64,000 bases of DNA from Candidatus Enterovibrio escicola (GTDB lineage Bacteria; Pseudomonadota; Gammaproteobacteria; Enterobacterales; Vibrionaceae). The stretch is from assembly GCF_002464935.1 (NCBI RefSeq), contig NZ_NBYY01000034.1:124001-188000 (forward strand), in the 5' to 3' direction. The notes under the pieces are model-generated. The model ran no database searches. It had not been told where the DNA came from and was given only the letters and a program-made list of their open reading frames with translations. Both the position numbers and the translations under genes were made by a program. This document shows positions 28,744 to 39,954 of the stretch, in pieces (position 1 is the stretch's first letter; every line of letters starts with the position of its first letter).

Positions 28744-29767
28744 TTTTAGTAGCATGATAAATAGCAAATTTTTTGTTCTTATTTGGTATATAACAATGCC
28801 CAAAAGTCCCTTCAATAAATTGGATGTAACGTAGAAATCTATTGGCAACAATCATCAATTGTCCTTTTTTATTCAGGAATGCCGGAGCACCTTCAAGGAA
28901 AGTTTCTGTTGCTGTATAGTGGGTTTTTAAACCTACATGGAATGGTGGGTTGCCGATGATGTTGTCAAACTTAGACCCGATAGCACTATAGACGTCAGAC
29001 GCAAAAACTTCTCCATCAATATTGTTAAACCGCAAGGTCTCTTTCGCCGATGCTACTGCCAGCGCATTAATATCTACCATGGTCACATGGGTGTTTGGAT
29101 AGCGTTGCTTGATGGCTATACCAATCACTCCCGCACCACACCCAAAATCCAGAACACTACCCTTCAACGGTGGGAGAGTATCTAAAAGTAATTGACTTCC
29201 CTTATCCAATGCGCCATAGCTAAATACGCCTGGAAGCGAACGGATGGTCAGTGTGCACCCACTCAATATAAGTGGGTAGTTTATGAACCACTCTTCCAGT
29301 ACAAAAGGCGCGGGTTCGTGGATACACTGACCCCAGTATAAACTGCAGCGGCGCGCGGTATCGAATTTGTTGACAGTGCCATAAGGAATAAAAATCTTCT
29401 CGATACTCCTTACACCGCTTCGGTTTTCTCCCACCACGACAATTTCAATTCCTTTACCCAATATTGCTATCAGCATAGATAGCAAAAACTCTGCTTCGGC
29501 TTTCGCTTTTGGCCAATATAGTAGCACTATATCTATTTTAAAATCGGTACGGTATATGTTACCAAATTGAGTGTTGATTTGTGAGTAACTAGACATTTGG
29601 TTGGCGTATGCCAGATTAGTGGTGAAGATATTGACGCTTTTTGCAGATTCGCAAAGCTTTGTAGCGAAGGTATCCTCCAACGCACCGGCTATCAGGATAT
29701 GCTTATTCTCAAAATACTTAAGTTGACGAGCCACTATTTGGCTTGTGATGCTATAGGACATGCACAC
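28703..29767 (-). CDS. rsmC: 16S rRNA m2G1207 methyltransferase RsmC
   Basis: Methylates G1207 of 16S rRNA in the 30S subunit. The 354 residues consist of an N-terminal pseudo-methyltransferase domain and a C-terminal SAM domain with VLDFGCGAGVIGIAI (about residues 205-219), TMVDINALAVASAKET and the catalytic IIGNPPFHVG. The family normally ends soon after FAIYHA. Here the frame continues with TKSGYLFNKLNGSSV, where GYLFNKLNGSSV and the stop come from an inserted IS1-like end. The catalytic domain is complete, so activity is likely. The start MCMSYSITSQ has a second ATG two codons later. Confidence 0.93.
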   Translation of the reverse strand: MCMSYSITSQIVARQLKYFENKHILIAGALEDTFATKLCESAKSVNIFTTNLAYANQMSSYSQINTQFGNIYRTDFKIDIVLLYWPKAKAEAEFLLSMLIAILGKGIEIVVVGENRSGVRSIEKIFIPYGTVNKFDTARRCSLYWGQCIHEPAPFVLEEWFINYPLILSGCTLTIRSLPGVFSYGALDKGSQLLLDTLPPLKGSVLDFGCGAGVIGIAIKQRYPNTHVTMVDINALAVASAKETLRFNNIDGEVFASDVYSAIGSKFDNIIGNPPFHVGLKTHYTATETFLEGAPAFLNKKGQLMIVANRFLRYIQFIEGTFGHCYIPNKNKKFAIYHATKSGYLFNKLNGSSV

Positions 29768-29879
29768 TTCTAAGGTTAAAAACGGGAAAACATATTTTTA
29801 CACAAAGCGTAGTGTTAGGGAATTTCTACGTGGTATGTATTTCTATCAACCTGACGCGTGAGTCGAGAGTCAAGAGATA

Positions 29880-30211
29880 AACTAAATGCTTAAGTCACAA
29901 TCTGATCGTTTAAATAGAATAATCCATTGTATAAGGACATTAACATACATAACGCAGATGTTGATATCTTTGATATTAAAGATTTATATAGAGGTAGAGG
30001 CCTCACTCCCTAGTTGGAAAAATACCAGATTTCAGGTGTCTAAACAAGCAAGATACCTTCTCATATTTCAGTCAATGAAGTCATGACGATTATTGTATCT
30101 TTTCATCAATCTAGCTATAGCGATACTAAATAGTATTAAACACAATTTATCTACCGTTACCTAACAGGTAAATTCCCTGATTTAGTTCGCTATACGAATA
30201 TGCTTAAGTTA
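29880..30211 (+). mobile_element. IS982-like (second type) 5' fragment
   Basis: Scattered plus-strand matches to the N-terminal IS982 transposase (DVDIFDIKDLYRGRGLTPWLEKYQISG, ISVNEVMTIIVSFHQSSYSDTK, YLTGKFPDLVRYTNMLK). The wording PDLV and the residue choice match the diverged second type seen at 35131-35838 and 47308-47872. Confidence 0.5.
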
Positions 30212-30288
30212 ACCTGAGCTGCGCATAAGAAATGAACTAAATTTCCAACTCATTGTGCAGTCAATAGTTTTTTAAACGATTAGATCAT
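30212..30288 (+). mobile_element. IS982 5' tip
   Basis: It starts AACCTGAGCTGCGCATAAG at 30214 and continues about 75 bp into the element's leader, then switches to IS903-type sequence (CATGGAATTGCGATTAGTT). Confidence 0.6.
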
Positions 30289-30780
30289 CATGGAATTGCG
30301 ATTAGTTAAGATATTTGAAAACAACGCCTCTCTCCGCCGCAATTAGCCTAGTATCGGTGGGTGACAATGAGATTTTATCTACATTCCTAACCTATTAGAA
30401 CGGAAGACACAACAAATAAGTGATGACAGAACCTATGGCATAAAAATATGTCACTAAATTCCGAAAAACAAAAGAGTAATGCCCACTATTCCACCACGAA
30501 GCAACGCGGGGTACTGGGAAGAAGGATATCCGAGGAATGAAGCACTAGAAGGTATTGAAAGAGGACAAACTGGTGTAGTCTAAACAGGTCGGTGGTCATC
30601 ACAAACGATCATTATCCGAAACAGCAATGTATCGCTATAAGAAATTGCTCTTCCATAAACTAACTCTTCGTGATTACAATGCTCAAGTTGTTAAAATACT
30701 GGCAAAAGCAAAGAACACAGTTATAAAACTCGATATTCCTGTTCGCCAGCAGACAAATTAAGACTGTCTCTGTAACAAGA
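30289..30780 (+). mobile_element. IS903-group remnant
   Basis: The 5' leader and the C-terminal half of the transposase in broken frames: VSVGDNEILSTF, VSDDRTYGIKICH, MPTIPPRSNAGYWEEGYPRNEALEG, RSLSETAMYRYKKLL, LRDYNAQVVKILAKAKNTVIKLDIPVRQQTN and a stop near 30762. The N-terminal catalytic part is deleted. Confidence 0.65.
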
Positions 30781-30963
30781 AAATATCGTATTTTATTGCT
30801 TTCCTCACTTTAAACCGAAAGAACAGAAATGCCTAACAAATCGTAAAAATATAATCCCAGTTCAATATAGAGAATAGAAAGTAAGACGCAAAGCCACCTG
30901 AATTAACTATTTTATGAATCTTGACTTGATTACTACAAGCTTATCCTTTAGGCCAAATTTGTT

Positions 30964-31305
30964 TTATACACTGAATGACGCACCACAACCACAGGTTGTC
31001 ATTGCGTTAGGGTTTTTTACAAGGAAACGGGAACCTTCTAACCCTTCGCTATAATCAATAACCCCACCGATTAAATATTGAGAACTCATAGCATCTACAA
31101 CCAACGTTACACCAAACTTCTCAATCATCATGTCACCTTCATTTACATTCTCATCGAACGTGAAGCCGTACTGAAAACCGCTGCAACCACCACCTGTAAT
31201 ATACACACGCAGTTTCAGCTTATTATTCTCCTCTTCTTCAATCAGTTTTTTTACCTTGTTCGCCGCCTTTTCAGAGAATTGCAACGGCAAATTCATATTA
31301 CTCAT
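30964..31305 (-). CDS. erpA: Iron-sulfur carrier protein ErpA
   Basis: An A-type carrier that hands Fe-S clusters to apoproteins, essential for isoprenoid synthesis enzymes IspG/IspH. I chose the ATG at 31305 (113 residues); GAGGTG lies five bases upstream and the N-terminus [22 protein letters not shown] matches the family. The longer frame to 31416 is not homologous. The three cluster-ligand cysteines are present in [11 protein letters not shown] and CGCGASF. hemL lies divergently 222 bp away, the arrangement known from Vibrio. IS903 debris follows its 3' end after about 180 bp. Confidence 0.95.
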   Translation of the reverse strand: MSNMNLPLQFSEKAANKVKKLIEEEENNKLKLRVYITGGGCSGFQYGFTFDENVNEGDMMIEKFGVTLVVDAMSSQYLIGGVIDYSEGLEGSRFLVKNPNAMTTCGCGASFSV

Positions 31306-31527
31306 TTTCACCTCACATACATCTTTTATATTGTTCGTATTATCTAATGTTTGACTAATTAATTTTAGTATTACACATTCTTCCCAGAAATTCGCCAAGC
31401 ATAATCTTAAGTGCATAATGGCATATTTGTGAGGATAAACGTATAAACAAACTCGCCTGAGTTACTTGCATCTCGTACAATACCAGACGATCTCGAATTG
31501 ATGAACTAAATAGTCAAGGAAAAAATC

Positions 31528-32817
31528 ATGTCCAAATCATCTGAATTATTCCAACAGGCCTGCAAAATTATTCCTGGCGGTGTAAACTCCCCTGTTCGAG
31601 CCTTCATAGGTGTTGGCGGTAGCCCACTTTTCATTGAACGTTCAGACGGTGCTTACATCTATGATGTAGATGGTAATGCGTACATAGACTACGTAGGATC
31701 TTGGGGACCAATGATCCTAGGTAATAACCACCCTTCCATCCGTGCGGCACTGATTGAGGCAGCACAAAATGGTCTGAGTTTTGGTGCACCAACAGCCCGA
31801 GAAATAACTTTGGCTAAACTGGTAAATCAATTGGTTCCTTCGATGGAAATGGTTCGTATGGTAAATTCAGGCACAGAGGCAACCATGAGCGCAATTCGTT
31901 TAGCTCGTGGCTATACCCGTCGTGATAAATTCATCAAATTTGAAGGCTGCTACCATGGTCATGCAGACTGTTTGTTGGTCAAAACTGATTATGGCACACC
32001 AACCTTTGGCGAAACAACGTCGCTTGGTATTCCTGTGGATTATGCAAAACACACCCTTAGTTGTATTTTCAACGATCTAGACTCTGTTCGTGCAGTATTT
32101 GCACAATACCCAAAAGAGATTTCATGCATCATTGTTGAACCTGTCGCAGGCAACATGAACTGTATTCCACCGCAACCAGGTTTCCATGAAGGTTTGCGCG
32201 CACTGTGTGATGAATTTGGTGCGCTTCTTATTTTTGATGAAGTCTTAACAGGTTTCCGCGTGGCTTTGGGTGGTGCTCAAACGTATTACAATATAAAACC
32301 TGATCTGACCACACTGGGTAAAGTGATCGGGGGCGGTATGCCTGTAGGGGCATTTGGTGGTCGTCGTGACGTAATGGAATACATTGCGCCAAGTGGTTCT
32401 ATCTATCAAGCGGGAACGCTATCAGGTAACCCTGTCGCAATGGCTGCAGGTGAAGCTGCACTAACCGAATTGAGAAAAGAAGGTAATGAAACGCATATAA
32501 CAACCATTACCCAACATTTAGCGGAAGGCTTTAAAGCCATGGCTGACAAACACGGTATACCTCTGGTAGTTAACCAAGTTGGTGGCATGTTTGGTCTTTT
32601 CTTTACCGATAAAAACAGTGTCACTTGCTTCTCTGACGTACAGCAATGTGATATTAACAAGTTTAAATACTTCTTCCATCTAATGTTGGCGGAAAATATT
32701 TATATGGCTCCATCTGCATTTGAAGCCATATTTACTTCGCTTGCGCATGGCCAGAAGGAACTAACCGCAACACTAGAGGCTGCTGATAAAGCTTTTGCTG
32801 CACTAGCAAATAGCTAA
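31528..32817 (+). CDS. hemL: Glutamate-1-semialdehyde 2,1-aminomutase
   Basis: A PLP enzyme converting glutamate-1-semialdehyde to 5-aminolevulinate for heme. The 429 residues carry [11 protein letters not shown] at the N-terminus, [36 protein letters not shown] and the PLP lysine in [17 protein letters not shown] (about residue 265-270). Length and motifs are complete. AAGGA lies upstream of the ATG. It is divergent from erpA. Confidence 0.97.
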   Translation: MSKSSELFQQACKIIPGGVNSPVRAFIGVGGSPLFIERSDGAYIYDVDGNAYIDYVGSWGPMILGNNHPSIRAALIEAAQNGLSFGAPTAREITLAKLVNQLVPSMEMVRMVNSGTEATMSAIRLARGYTRRDKFIKFEGCYHGHADCLLVKTDYGTPTFGETTSLGIPVDYAKHTLSCIFNDLDSVRAVFAQYPKEISCIIVEPVAGNMNCIPPQPGFHEGLRALCDEFGALLIFDEVLTGFRVALGGAQTYYNIKPDLTTLGKVIGGGMPVGAFGGRRDVMEYIAPSGSIYQAGTLSGNPVAMAAGEAALTELRKEGNETHITTITQHLAEGFKAMADKHGIPLVVNQVGGMFGLFFTDKNSVTCFSDVQQCDINKFKYFFHLMLAENIYMAPSAFEAIFTSLAHGQKELTATLEAADKAFAALANS

Positions 32818-32918
32818 AAAACTACATGCAACACTCAACATATTCTACGCTGTGCCAAGTGCACCTCTTTATTCTTACACATGATCTTCATCCTTTGTAA
32901 CTTATTATTTTCATAATA

Positions 32919-33737
32919 AACCTCAGATCTGCATAAGCGCTTGCTTATCAAACCTAGTCATCTTGATGCTCGACTTCTTTGGTTGAAATGAATACGCGAT
33001 AAGCCCCACTATAAGGTTGATATAACTACGGTGCCGAGAATGCTCGATTTGGGATATCTTTTTTAGTTGGTTAAAAACCATTTCAATAATAAATCGTTTC
33101 CGAAGCATCAGGTGGTTTCAAGGCTTCATCACTTTTGGTTTCATATTTTTTTACACCCGTTATAAATGCCACTCCCCTGTTTGCAAATTGCCGCCCCAAT
33201 GGATCCGAGGTATAACCTTTATCTCCGTAAAAACACCCCCAAAGCTCGTCAGCAATTTCTGATACAGACATTCTATCATCCACGTTAGCCGTCGTTATTT
33301 TAACTGAGATAATGCCACCTTGGTCATTGATAATAAGGTGTAATTTGAAACCGTAAAACCATCCCATCATTCCTTTTCCTAGCTTCTCGGTACCTTTAAA
33401 AACCTGATGTCTGAGAATGCGTAGGTTGTGACAAATCTGTAGGTTGGACAAATCAACGAAGTCAATCCCTGCCGATCTTGCCTAACGGTAAGTGAGGTAA
33501 GAGCAAAGCGGAACTAGAACACCTTGCATGAGTTTGAGTATTCGCGTGTAACTGACTAATTCAGAAAACACATTGGTGAGGTAGCGGCAAACAAAGTAGA
33601 TGTAATAAGTTTTAAAGTCTCGATACCCCGATTGATAAATAGTTATCACTATCATCATCACTTCACTAACTGAGAGGCGCAAAGATTTGTTTTTTTGTTT
33701 GAAACCGGAAGAAATTAGGTGTTTTTCCTCCCTATAT
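32919..33737 (-). mobile_element. IS982-family, 5'-truncated, decayed
   Basis: The left (3') repeat AACCTCAGATCTGCATAAG at 32919 is intact. The complement gives most of the transposase: RLSVSEVMMIVITIYQSGYRDFKTYYIYF (33482-33682), ICHNLRILRHQVFKGTEKLGKGMMGWFYGFKLHLIINDQGGIISVK (33083-33451) and [23 protein letters not shown] (32923-33108). Frameshifts separate them. The 5' leader is missing; IS903 sequence follows. Confidence 0.8.
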
Positions 33738-34490
33738 GGATGTTGTCGATTAAATCAGGCCTATAATGCACTGCTCCCAATCTTTTTTACAGTCTTAATT
33801 TGTCTACTGGTGAACAGGCATCCCTAATCTTCCAACTTTGTTTATCGCTTTCACATTTACCAGCGCTTCACCAACTTGAGCATTGTAATTACCAAGAGTA
33901 AGATTAGGGCTGAGCAACTGTTTATAGCGGAACAGTGCTGTCTTTACTAATGAACGTTTGTTATAACCCCTGTCATTTTCCACTCCAACAGTTTGTCCTC
34001 TTTTAAAGCTCTTACAGTTTTATTTCGAGGATTCCATTCCTCCAGTATCCCTCGTTGCTTGAGAGGTAGAATACTGAGCGTTATTTATTTGTGCTTCAGT
34101 GCGTGATGACATGCTCTTGTGTCATAATCTCCATCAGTACTGACTTGCTGCATCTTTCATCGTCATGGGTTAAGCCATATAGGTAAAACCTCATTATCAC
34201 CCACAAAAACTAGGCTAACTTCTGCAGCAATAACCTCATGAGTAAATACATCAACTGCAAAATTAAGTTTGCGCCAGATACACCGCTTCTCCTTACCGTG
34301 TTTACGTGTTTTCCATTCACCTTCGTCGTATACTTTTAGGCCTGTGGCATTAATAACGACGTTGGCGATAGCTCCTAGACTCGGCAAATGGCACTTAACT
34401 TTTACGCTCTTCGAGAGATTACTAATGCAGGTGTGTGTAGGGAATTTCAACGGGACATTCATCCACGTAAAAACCAAATTGAGAAAGCCT
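33738..34490 (-). mobile_element. IS903-group remnant
   Basis: The 3' end (GATTAAATCAGGCCTATAAT) and much of the transposase in complement, including 34163-34477: VFTWMNVPLKFPTHTCISNLSKSVKVK, INATGLKVYDEGEWKTRKHGKEKRCIWRKLNFAVDVFTHEVIAAEVSLV. The distal part is broken by stops, and the 5' end is replaced by IS91-type sequence. Confidence 0.7.
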
Positions 34491-35115
34491 TATAATCCTA
34501 GTTTAGAAGGAAAAATGCACTTCCAACCAGTATCACTGATAAATGCGGATTTTAGTTGCCATTACGACTATGGGTATGGATGAAAACAATGACGGTGATT
34601 TCACACACATCGGTCTTAAAGTGCGCCTGAATAAACTCTGATAAGCAGGCTTCCGCTAAGATCATAAACCCAGAATACAAATACTTCTGATTAAAGTGAT
34701 TATGGAAAGGAATACGAAGTTGCTCAGGCAATGTTAAGACAACTTGCCAATAGTTAACTCTAGGTAACAGGCGGACGCCTATTTTGACCATACTTTCCCG
34801 TGCATAACGCTTTCCACATTACGGACAAACTTTCCCCTTACAACTAAAGTTAACTTTATGTTGCCCTTGACCTCAACCCACGAATTGGTAAATAGCAAAG
34901 TTATTTTCTGAGTTTACACACTTCAGCATCTTGGCGATTTCTGAATGATAATAGGCGATGTCATAGCGGAGATGACTGGATACGAATATTGCCCAATTCA
35001 TAGTGAAAATACGTTTAAAATTCATTCATGCCTTTTATATGCTCAATCGTGCTAAATATATCACAGAAATGGATATGCCTTAAGCCCCACCATATATAGT
35101 TTCTGGGAGGAAATT
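34491..35115 (-). mobile_element. IS91-family 5' half
   Basis: The complement at 34552-34791 reads MVKIGVRLLPRVNYWQVVLTLPEQLRIPFHNHFNQ and continues to FIHTHSRNGN, the N-terminal half of the IS91 transposase; the zinc-binding region before it is frameshifted. The 5' end CTATATATGGTGGGGCTTAA (complement) is at about 35090. The catalytic half is missing. Confidence 0.7.
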
Positions 35116-35130
35116 CCTAGGTGAAATAAA

Positions 35131-35838
35131 ACGAAAAAATAAACCTTCTCGCCTTTCCTTTAGCGAAGTGATAACGATAGTGATAGCTTTTCATCAATTT
35201 GGGTATCGAGACTTTAAAACGTAACACACCTAATTTGTCTACCATCACCTACCCTGATTTGATCGGCTATATGCGGATTCTTAAGTTGATGGAATCTGCT
35301 CTGATTCCCTTTTGTTCTTATCTGACGTACCAAAAGGCCAAGCCTGCTAACATCACGTTCGTTTATTTCACCAAGCTTTAAGTCTATCACAATTTACGTA
35401 TTCCACGGCATCGAGTATTTGAGGGGATGGCTAAACGAAGTAAGGAGACGATAAGACGGTTTTATGGCGTTAAACTTCACCTTATCATCAACGACCTAAG
35501 AAGGTATCATTTAAGTAAAGATAACAGCAGCCAATGTTGATGGCAGAGAACCCGTGCCTGATATGACCGATAACCTCTGGAGAACACTCTATGGAGATAA
35601 AGGGTATATATTTGGCTCCTTTAAAAGAGCATTCAACGAGAAATTGGTTAGTTTCATCACAAATACACGGAAGAACATGAAACCAAAAAATATATCCAAA
35701 ATAGAGTATTCTCGGCACCGAAGTGGGATAAAATCTATAATCAACCTTATTGCTGGACTCATTACATATACGTTACAACAAAAAAGGTGGCCTTAAAATT
35801 ACTCGGCTTGAGAAGCCGCTCTTATACAGATCTGAGGT
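35131..35838 (+). mobile_element. IS982-like element, second type, decayed
   Basis: A diverged IS982 relative. Plus-strand pieces: YPDLIGYMRILKLMESALIPFCSYLTYQKAKPANITFV, VYHNLRIPRHRVFEGMAKRSKE, MTDNLWRTLYGDKGYIFGSFKRAFNEKLVSFITNTRKNMKPK and RHRSGIKSIINLIAGLITYTLQQK. The 3' end CAGATCTGAGGTT resembles the main type. The gene is broken, and some DNA between the DDE region and the C-terminus is deleted. Confidence 0.7.
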
Positions 35839-35841
35839 TAA

Positions 35842-36915
35842 TTATAACTTGCGATTAAGATAATATAACGTAACAGTAACAAAAACCAGACTTGGCGCTG
35901 AGGCTCCAAAGAGGGGATGCAAACGATAGACCAAGGTTAATGGTCCAAATACCTCGTTAAATATATAAAATAGAAAACCAACAATAACCCCTGACAGCAC
36001 CCTCGCTCCCATTGTGACAGAACGTAGTGGACCAAACACGAAACTCAATGCCAGCAACATCATCACACCAATAGAAAACGGCTGAAATACTTTCCGCCAC
36101 AACGCCAATTCATAACCAGAGAAATCCTGATCAGACGCTCGAAGGTATTCAACATAACTATAGACGCCACTCAGCGACAATTCTTCGGGCTTAACGGTAA
36201 CAATCGCGAGTTTTTCTGGGGTCAATGTAGTATGCCAAATCAATTCATCTTGATTAATTTTAGTTAATTTGTCTATGCCTTCAAAGTACGTGATAGTGAC
36301 ACTTCTAAGCATCCAATTATCTTTACCAAGAAAGATCCCACTTTCCGCAAAGACCATTTCTTCTAGTTCCTGCTTATCATCAAATTTCCAGATATTGATC
36401 CCTGTTAATGATTCTTTCTTATCGGTACGAGCAATATAGATGAAATCATTGCTGTCTTTAGCCCAAACACCGTGACGAGTCGACATCACGCTACCACCTG
36501 CTTTCGCAAATGCTCGTAGTTCCCGTGCCGATTTTTGTGCTTCAGGTACACCCCATTGAGCAAGAGCTAACACAATCAGCATTAAAGGCATGGCTGTTTT
36601 TAATACCGCCCGTACAATGTCTGATTTCGAGAAACCCGCAGCTTGCATGACGATAAGTTCAGAACTCGAAGCCAATGTACCCAGTCCAATCAATGCACCA
36701 AGCAACACGGCCATAGGAAAGAACATTTCAATATCCCGAGGTAAACTCAGCAACACATATTTCACTGCAGTCATCATAGTAAAAGTACCTTCTCCTACAG
36801 AACGCAACTGTTCAACAAACTTAATGATGCTTGATAACCCCACCAAGGTCGCCAAACACAATGTGGTTGTCATACTTATAGTACGCCCAATATAGATATC
36901 GAGAATTTTAAACAC
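35842..36915 (-). CDS. lptG: LPS export permease LptG
   Basis: An inner-membrane subunit of the LptB2FG ABC transporter, which extracts LPS from the inner membrane. The 357 residues have the YjgP/YjgQ layout: three N-terminal membrane helices, a periplasmic beta-jellyroll-like domain (about 140-260) and three C-terminal helices. MAVLLGALIGLGTLASSSELIVMQAAGFSKSDI is the conserved coupling-helix region. The start is a GTG overlapping the lptF stop by one base (TAGTG), so translation is coupled. IS982-like debris begins four bp after its stop, so its downstream region was reached by insertion. Confidence 0.96.
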   Translation of the reverse strand: MFKILDIYIGRTISMTTTLCLATLVGLSSIIKFVEQLRSVGEGTFTMMTAVKYVLLSLPRDIEMFFPMAVLLGALIGLGTLASSSELIVMQAAGFSKSDIVRAVLKTAMPLMLIVLALAQWGVPEAQKSARELRAFAKAGGSVMSTRHGVWAKDSNDFIYIARTDKKESLTGINIWKFDDKQELEEMVFAESGIFLGKDNWMLRSVTITYFEGIDKLTKINQDELIWHTTLTPEKLAIVTVKPEELSLSGVYSYVEYLRASDQDFSGYELALWRKVFQPFSIGVMMLLALSFVFGPLRSVTMGARVLSGVIVGFLFYIFNEVFGPLTLVYRLHPLFGASAPSLVFVTVTLYYLNRKL

Positions 36916-38015
36916 TAGGCAGTTCTTCGCAGAAGATACTTGAGTTTACGCATAAGCAAACTATCCCAGCTAATAAGCAACAAGGCCAGCAACAAGGCCA
37001 CCATGTGGACACTCCACGACCCTATGTTTGGGGCTAAATTTTCTTCTTCTATTGCAGATTTTGCGGCGCTTAATGCCAAGAAATACGTCAGATAGATCAA
37101 CACAGCAGGAAATAGTTTAGCGAAGCGTCCTTGCCGGGGTTCCACCACCGAAAGTGGCACAACTATCATCGTCATCAGTGGAATACATAACACCAGTGAT
37201 ATACGCCATTGAAGCTCTGCCTGTGCACTTAGGGATTTTTCATTAATCAATTTCTGTGTTGGTACAGCATCCCAGTCTCGATGTTTTTGTCTCACTTTTG
37301 GATGGCCGATCAATACCTGATAATTGTCATAGTCAGTGATGTTGTAATCAAGACGTGTCGGTACACCTTCATAACGGACACCGTTCTTCAGATCTAACAC
37401 TTGACGACCGTCTGATAGTTCAGAGATAAAACCTTTTTTGGCAATGACGACATTGGGGCGTAATGTCCCTCGATGCACAGACTGTGCGATAAATATTTTA
37501 TGCAGATCTCTACCATTCCCTGTAATGTCGTTGATGAATACCACAGCTTCACCATCTGGTGTAGTCTGTATCTGACCTTTAAGTAGCAATTTAAGCCCAG
37601 TATCCGCTTCAAGGTTTTCCATCAATTTTATTTCTTTGTTATTCGCCCACGGTGTTAACCAAAGTGAGTTAAATGCCGCTAACACACCAGTGATCAGTGC
37701 AAGATATAGTGCAGCGTGGATCAGAAACTTATTTCCAATCCCAGTTGCGTTCATTACAATTATTTCACTTTCCGTGTAGAGACGACCAAAAGTGATCAAT
37801 ATTCCAATATAAAGACTGAGTGGTAACATCAACATAGCCATGCTTGGCATATACAGACCTACCACGGTTAATACATCACTGCTCGGAATTGATCCACCTA
37901 TAGAATACGCCAAGACACGAATAAATTTCTGACAGAAAAAAACTAAAAATAATACAAACATCACAGCAACTTGCGTTTTGACTGTCTCACGGATCAAATA
38001 CCGAACAATAATCAC
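36915..38015 (-). CDS. lptF: LPS export permease LptF
   Basis: The partner of LptG in the LptB2FG exporter. The 366 residues begin MIIVRYLIRETVKTQVAVMFVLFLVFFCQKFIRVL, typical of LptF. The coupling region reads LTFGRLYTESEIIVMNATGIG. Six membrane helices flank a periplasmic domain. The start codon is GTG at 38015. pepA is divergent 193 bp away, the conserved gamma-proteobacterial arrangement, so both promoters lie in that gap. Confidence 0.96.
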   Translation of the reverse strand: MIIVRYLIRETVKTQVAVMFVLFLVFFCQKFIRVLAYSIGGSIPSSDVLTVVGLYMPSMAMLMLPLSLYIGILITFGRLYTESEIIVMNATGIGNKFLIHAALYLALITGVLAAFNSLWLTPWANNKEIKLMENLEADTGLKLLLKGQIQTTPDGEAVVFINDITGNGRDLHKIFIAQSVHRGTLRPNVVIAKKGFISELSDGRQVLDLKNGVRYEGVPTRLDYNITDYDNYQVLIGHPKVRQKHRDWDAVPTQKLINEKSLSAQAELQWRISLVLCIPLMTMIVVPLSVVEPRQGRFAKLFPAVLIYLTYFLALSAAKSAIEEENLAPNIGSWSVHMVALLLALLLISWDSLLMRKLKYLLRRTA

Positions 38016-38208
38016 GGACTTTTACCTTAAGAAAACTTGTTTTTCCACACGAATCACTATAGTTTCTGGATAAATTGGTTGTTTTTAAATCTTGTGGCCA
38101 CGTGTCAGTATGCTTGTTTCAATTTACCTCGAACATATTTTCGGATACTGATGAAACAAACATTATCCAGTATTTATCCCCACTTGTCTTTAGAATATAG
38201 GAGTAGGC

Positions 38209-39717
38209 ATGGAGTTCAGTGTAAAAAGTGGAAGTCCCGAAAAACAGCGTAGCGCTTGTATCGTAGTCGGTGTGTTTGAACCACGTCGTCTATCAACAAA
38301 CGCAGAGAAGCTAGATAAGATTAGTGACGGATATATCAGTAGCCTGTTGCGGCGTGGAGACCTCGAAGGCAAACCTAGCCAGATGCTCCTCTTGCATCAC
38401 GTTCCTAATATACTGTCCGAACGTATACTACTTGTTGGCTGTGGTAAAGAACGTGAGCTCGGAGAGCGTCAATACAAAGAAATAATTAAGAATACCATCA
38501 ACACACTGAATGAAACTGGCTCAATGGAAGCGGTCTGCTTCCTGACTGAACTACACGTGAAAGGTCGTGATACTTACTGGAAAGTCCGCCAAGCTGTTGA
38601 AAGCACGAAAGATAGCCTCTACACTTTCAATCAATTCAAAAGTTTAAAATCAGAAACACGCCGTCCTCTCCGTAAACTAGTGTTCAATGTACCAACACGT
38701 CGCGAATTAAACTTAGGTGAACGAGCTATTTTTCATGGCCTCGCGGTATCCTCTGGTGTTAATGCCTGTAAGGATTTAGGCAATATGCCACCAAACGTGG
38801 CAAATCCAGCATACCTCGCATCACAAGCTCGCCGTCTAGCTGATGATTATAAAAAAGTTACCACTAAGATCATTGGTGAACAAGAAATGAAAGAACTTGG
38901 TATGACCTCTTACCTAGCAGTCGGTCAAGGATCAAAAAACGAATCCATGATGTCCGTAATTGAATACAAAGGGCATCCAAACTCAGATGTCAAACCGATC
39001 GTATTAATTGGCAAGGGTTTAACATTCGATGCTGGCGGTATCTCTTTGAAGCAAGCTGCTAACATGGACGAAATGAAGTACGACATGTGTGGTGCAGCGG
39101 CGGTATTCGGCACAATGCAGGCTCTAGTGGAACTGGAATTGCCTATCAACGTAATTGGTGTATTAGCAGGATGTGAGAACATGCCTGGTGGCAACGCGTA
39201 TAGACCTGGTGACATAGTCACCACCATGTCAAAACAAACAGTTGAGGTATTAAATACCGATGCAGAAGGGCGCTTGGTACTATGTGATGCACTAACGTAT
39301 GTTGAACGATTTAATCCCGAATGTGTTATTGACATTGCAACACTGACCGGCGCATGTATCATAGCTCTCAGCCATCATATTAGTGGTTTGATATCAAACC
39401 ACAATCCTCTAGCACATGAAATTGTGAATGCATCAGATCAGGCGAGTGACCGAGCATGGAGGCTACCAATGACTGAAGAGTATCAAGAGCAGATCAAGAG
39501 CCCATTTGCCGACATGGCAAACATAGGAAGCCTAGGTGGAGGTGCCATCACAGCGGGGTGTTTCTTGTCACGTTTCGCTAAGAAGTACAACTGGGCGCAC
39601 CTAGATGTCGCAGGAACCTCATTTCAAAGTGGTATTGATAAAGGAGCAACAGGCCGTCCAGTCCCGTTGCTCGTTCAGTTTTTGCTGAACCGATCAGGCA
39701 TAGAGATAATTGAATGA
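38209..39717 (+). CDS. pepA: Leucyl aminopeptidase A
   Basis: A two-metal M17 aminopeptidase, also a DNA-binding recombination and regulation factor in E. coli. The 502 residues have the N-terminal macro-like domain and the catalytic domain with [32 protein letters not shown] (metal-binding lysine and aspartates, about residues 265-297) and the signature [19 protein letters not shown] lies before the ATG. Length and motifs are complete. Confidence 0.97.
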   Translation: MEFSVKSGSPEKQRSACIVVGVFEPRRLSTNAEKLDKISDGYISSLLRRGDLEGKPSQMLLLHHVPNILSERILLVGCGKERELGERQYKEIIKNTINTLNETGSMEAVCFLTELHVKGRDTYWKVRQAVESTKDSLYTFNQFKSLKSETRRPLRKLVFNVPTRRELNLGERAIFHGLAVSSGVNACKDLGNMPPNVANPAYLASQARRLADDYKKVTTKIIGEQEMKELGMTSYLAVGQGSKNESMMSVIEYKGHPNSDVKPIVLIGKGLTFDAGGISLKQAANMDEMKYDMCGAAAVFGTMQALVELELPINVIGVLAGCENMPGGNAYRPGDIVTTMSKQTVEVLNTDAEGRLVLCDALTYVERFNPECVIDIATLTGACIIALSHHISGLISNHNPLAHEIVNASDQASDRAWRLPMTEEYQEQIKSPFADMANIGSLGGGAITAGCFLSRFAKKYNWAHLDVAGTSFQSGIDKGATGRPVPLLVQFLLNRSGIEIIE

Positions 39718-39730
39718 CACTTCACTCAAT

Positions 39731-39760
39731 AAGAAGAGGAGATTCAGACCTCCTTTTCTT
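39731..39760 (+). terminator. Terminator after pepA
   Basis: AAGAAGAGGAG and CTCCTTTTCTT form an 11-bp stem (one G-T pair) with an 8-nt loop, 14 bp after the pepA stop and followed by TCTC. The pyrimidine tract is part of the stem, so it may act in either direction. Confidence 0.6.
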
Positions 39761-39954
39761 TCTCATACCATTTATTTGATGATATTTCAGCAGAAAACTG
39801 GGGGATTTCCCATCTACTTCTAGGTAAAAATCATGACATAGTTTGTCTAATAATGACTAATGAAAGGTAGTTAAACTTTCTCACAGACTTTTTTGTTCTA
39901 TTTTTAAATGTCCTCTTTAAGACCTGTTTCTGCATTGATAAAATTTAATGTCCC
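39761..39954. other. Gene-free stretch after pepA
   Basis: Nothing recognised. In Vibrio, holC normally lies between pepA and valS, but no holC sequence is visible. Confidence 0.35.

Noticed and set aside
38925..39362. 145-codon frame opposite pepA
   Set aside because: Antisense shadow of a well-supported pepA.
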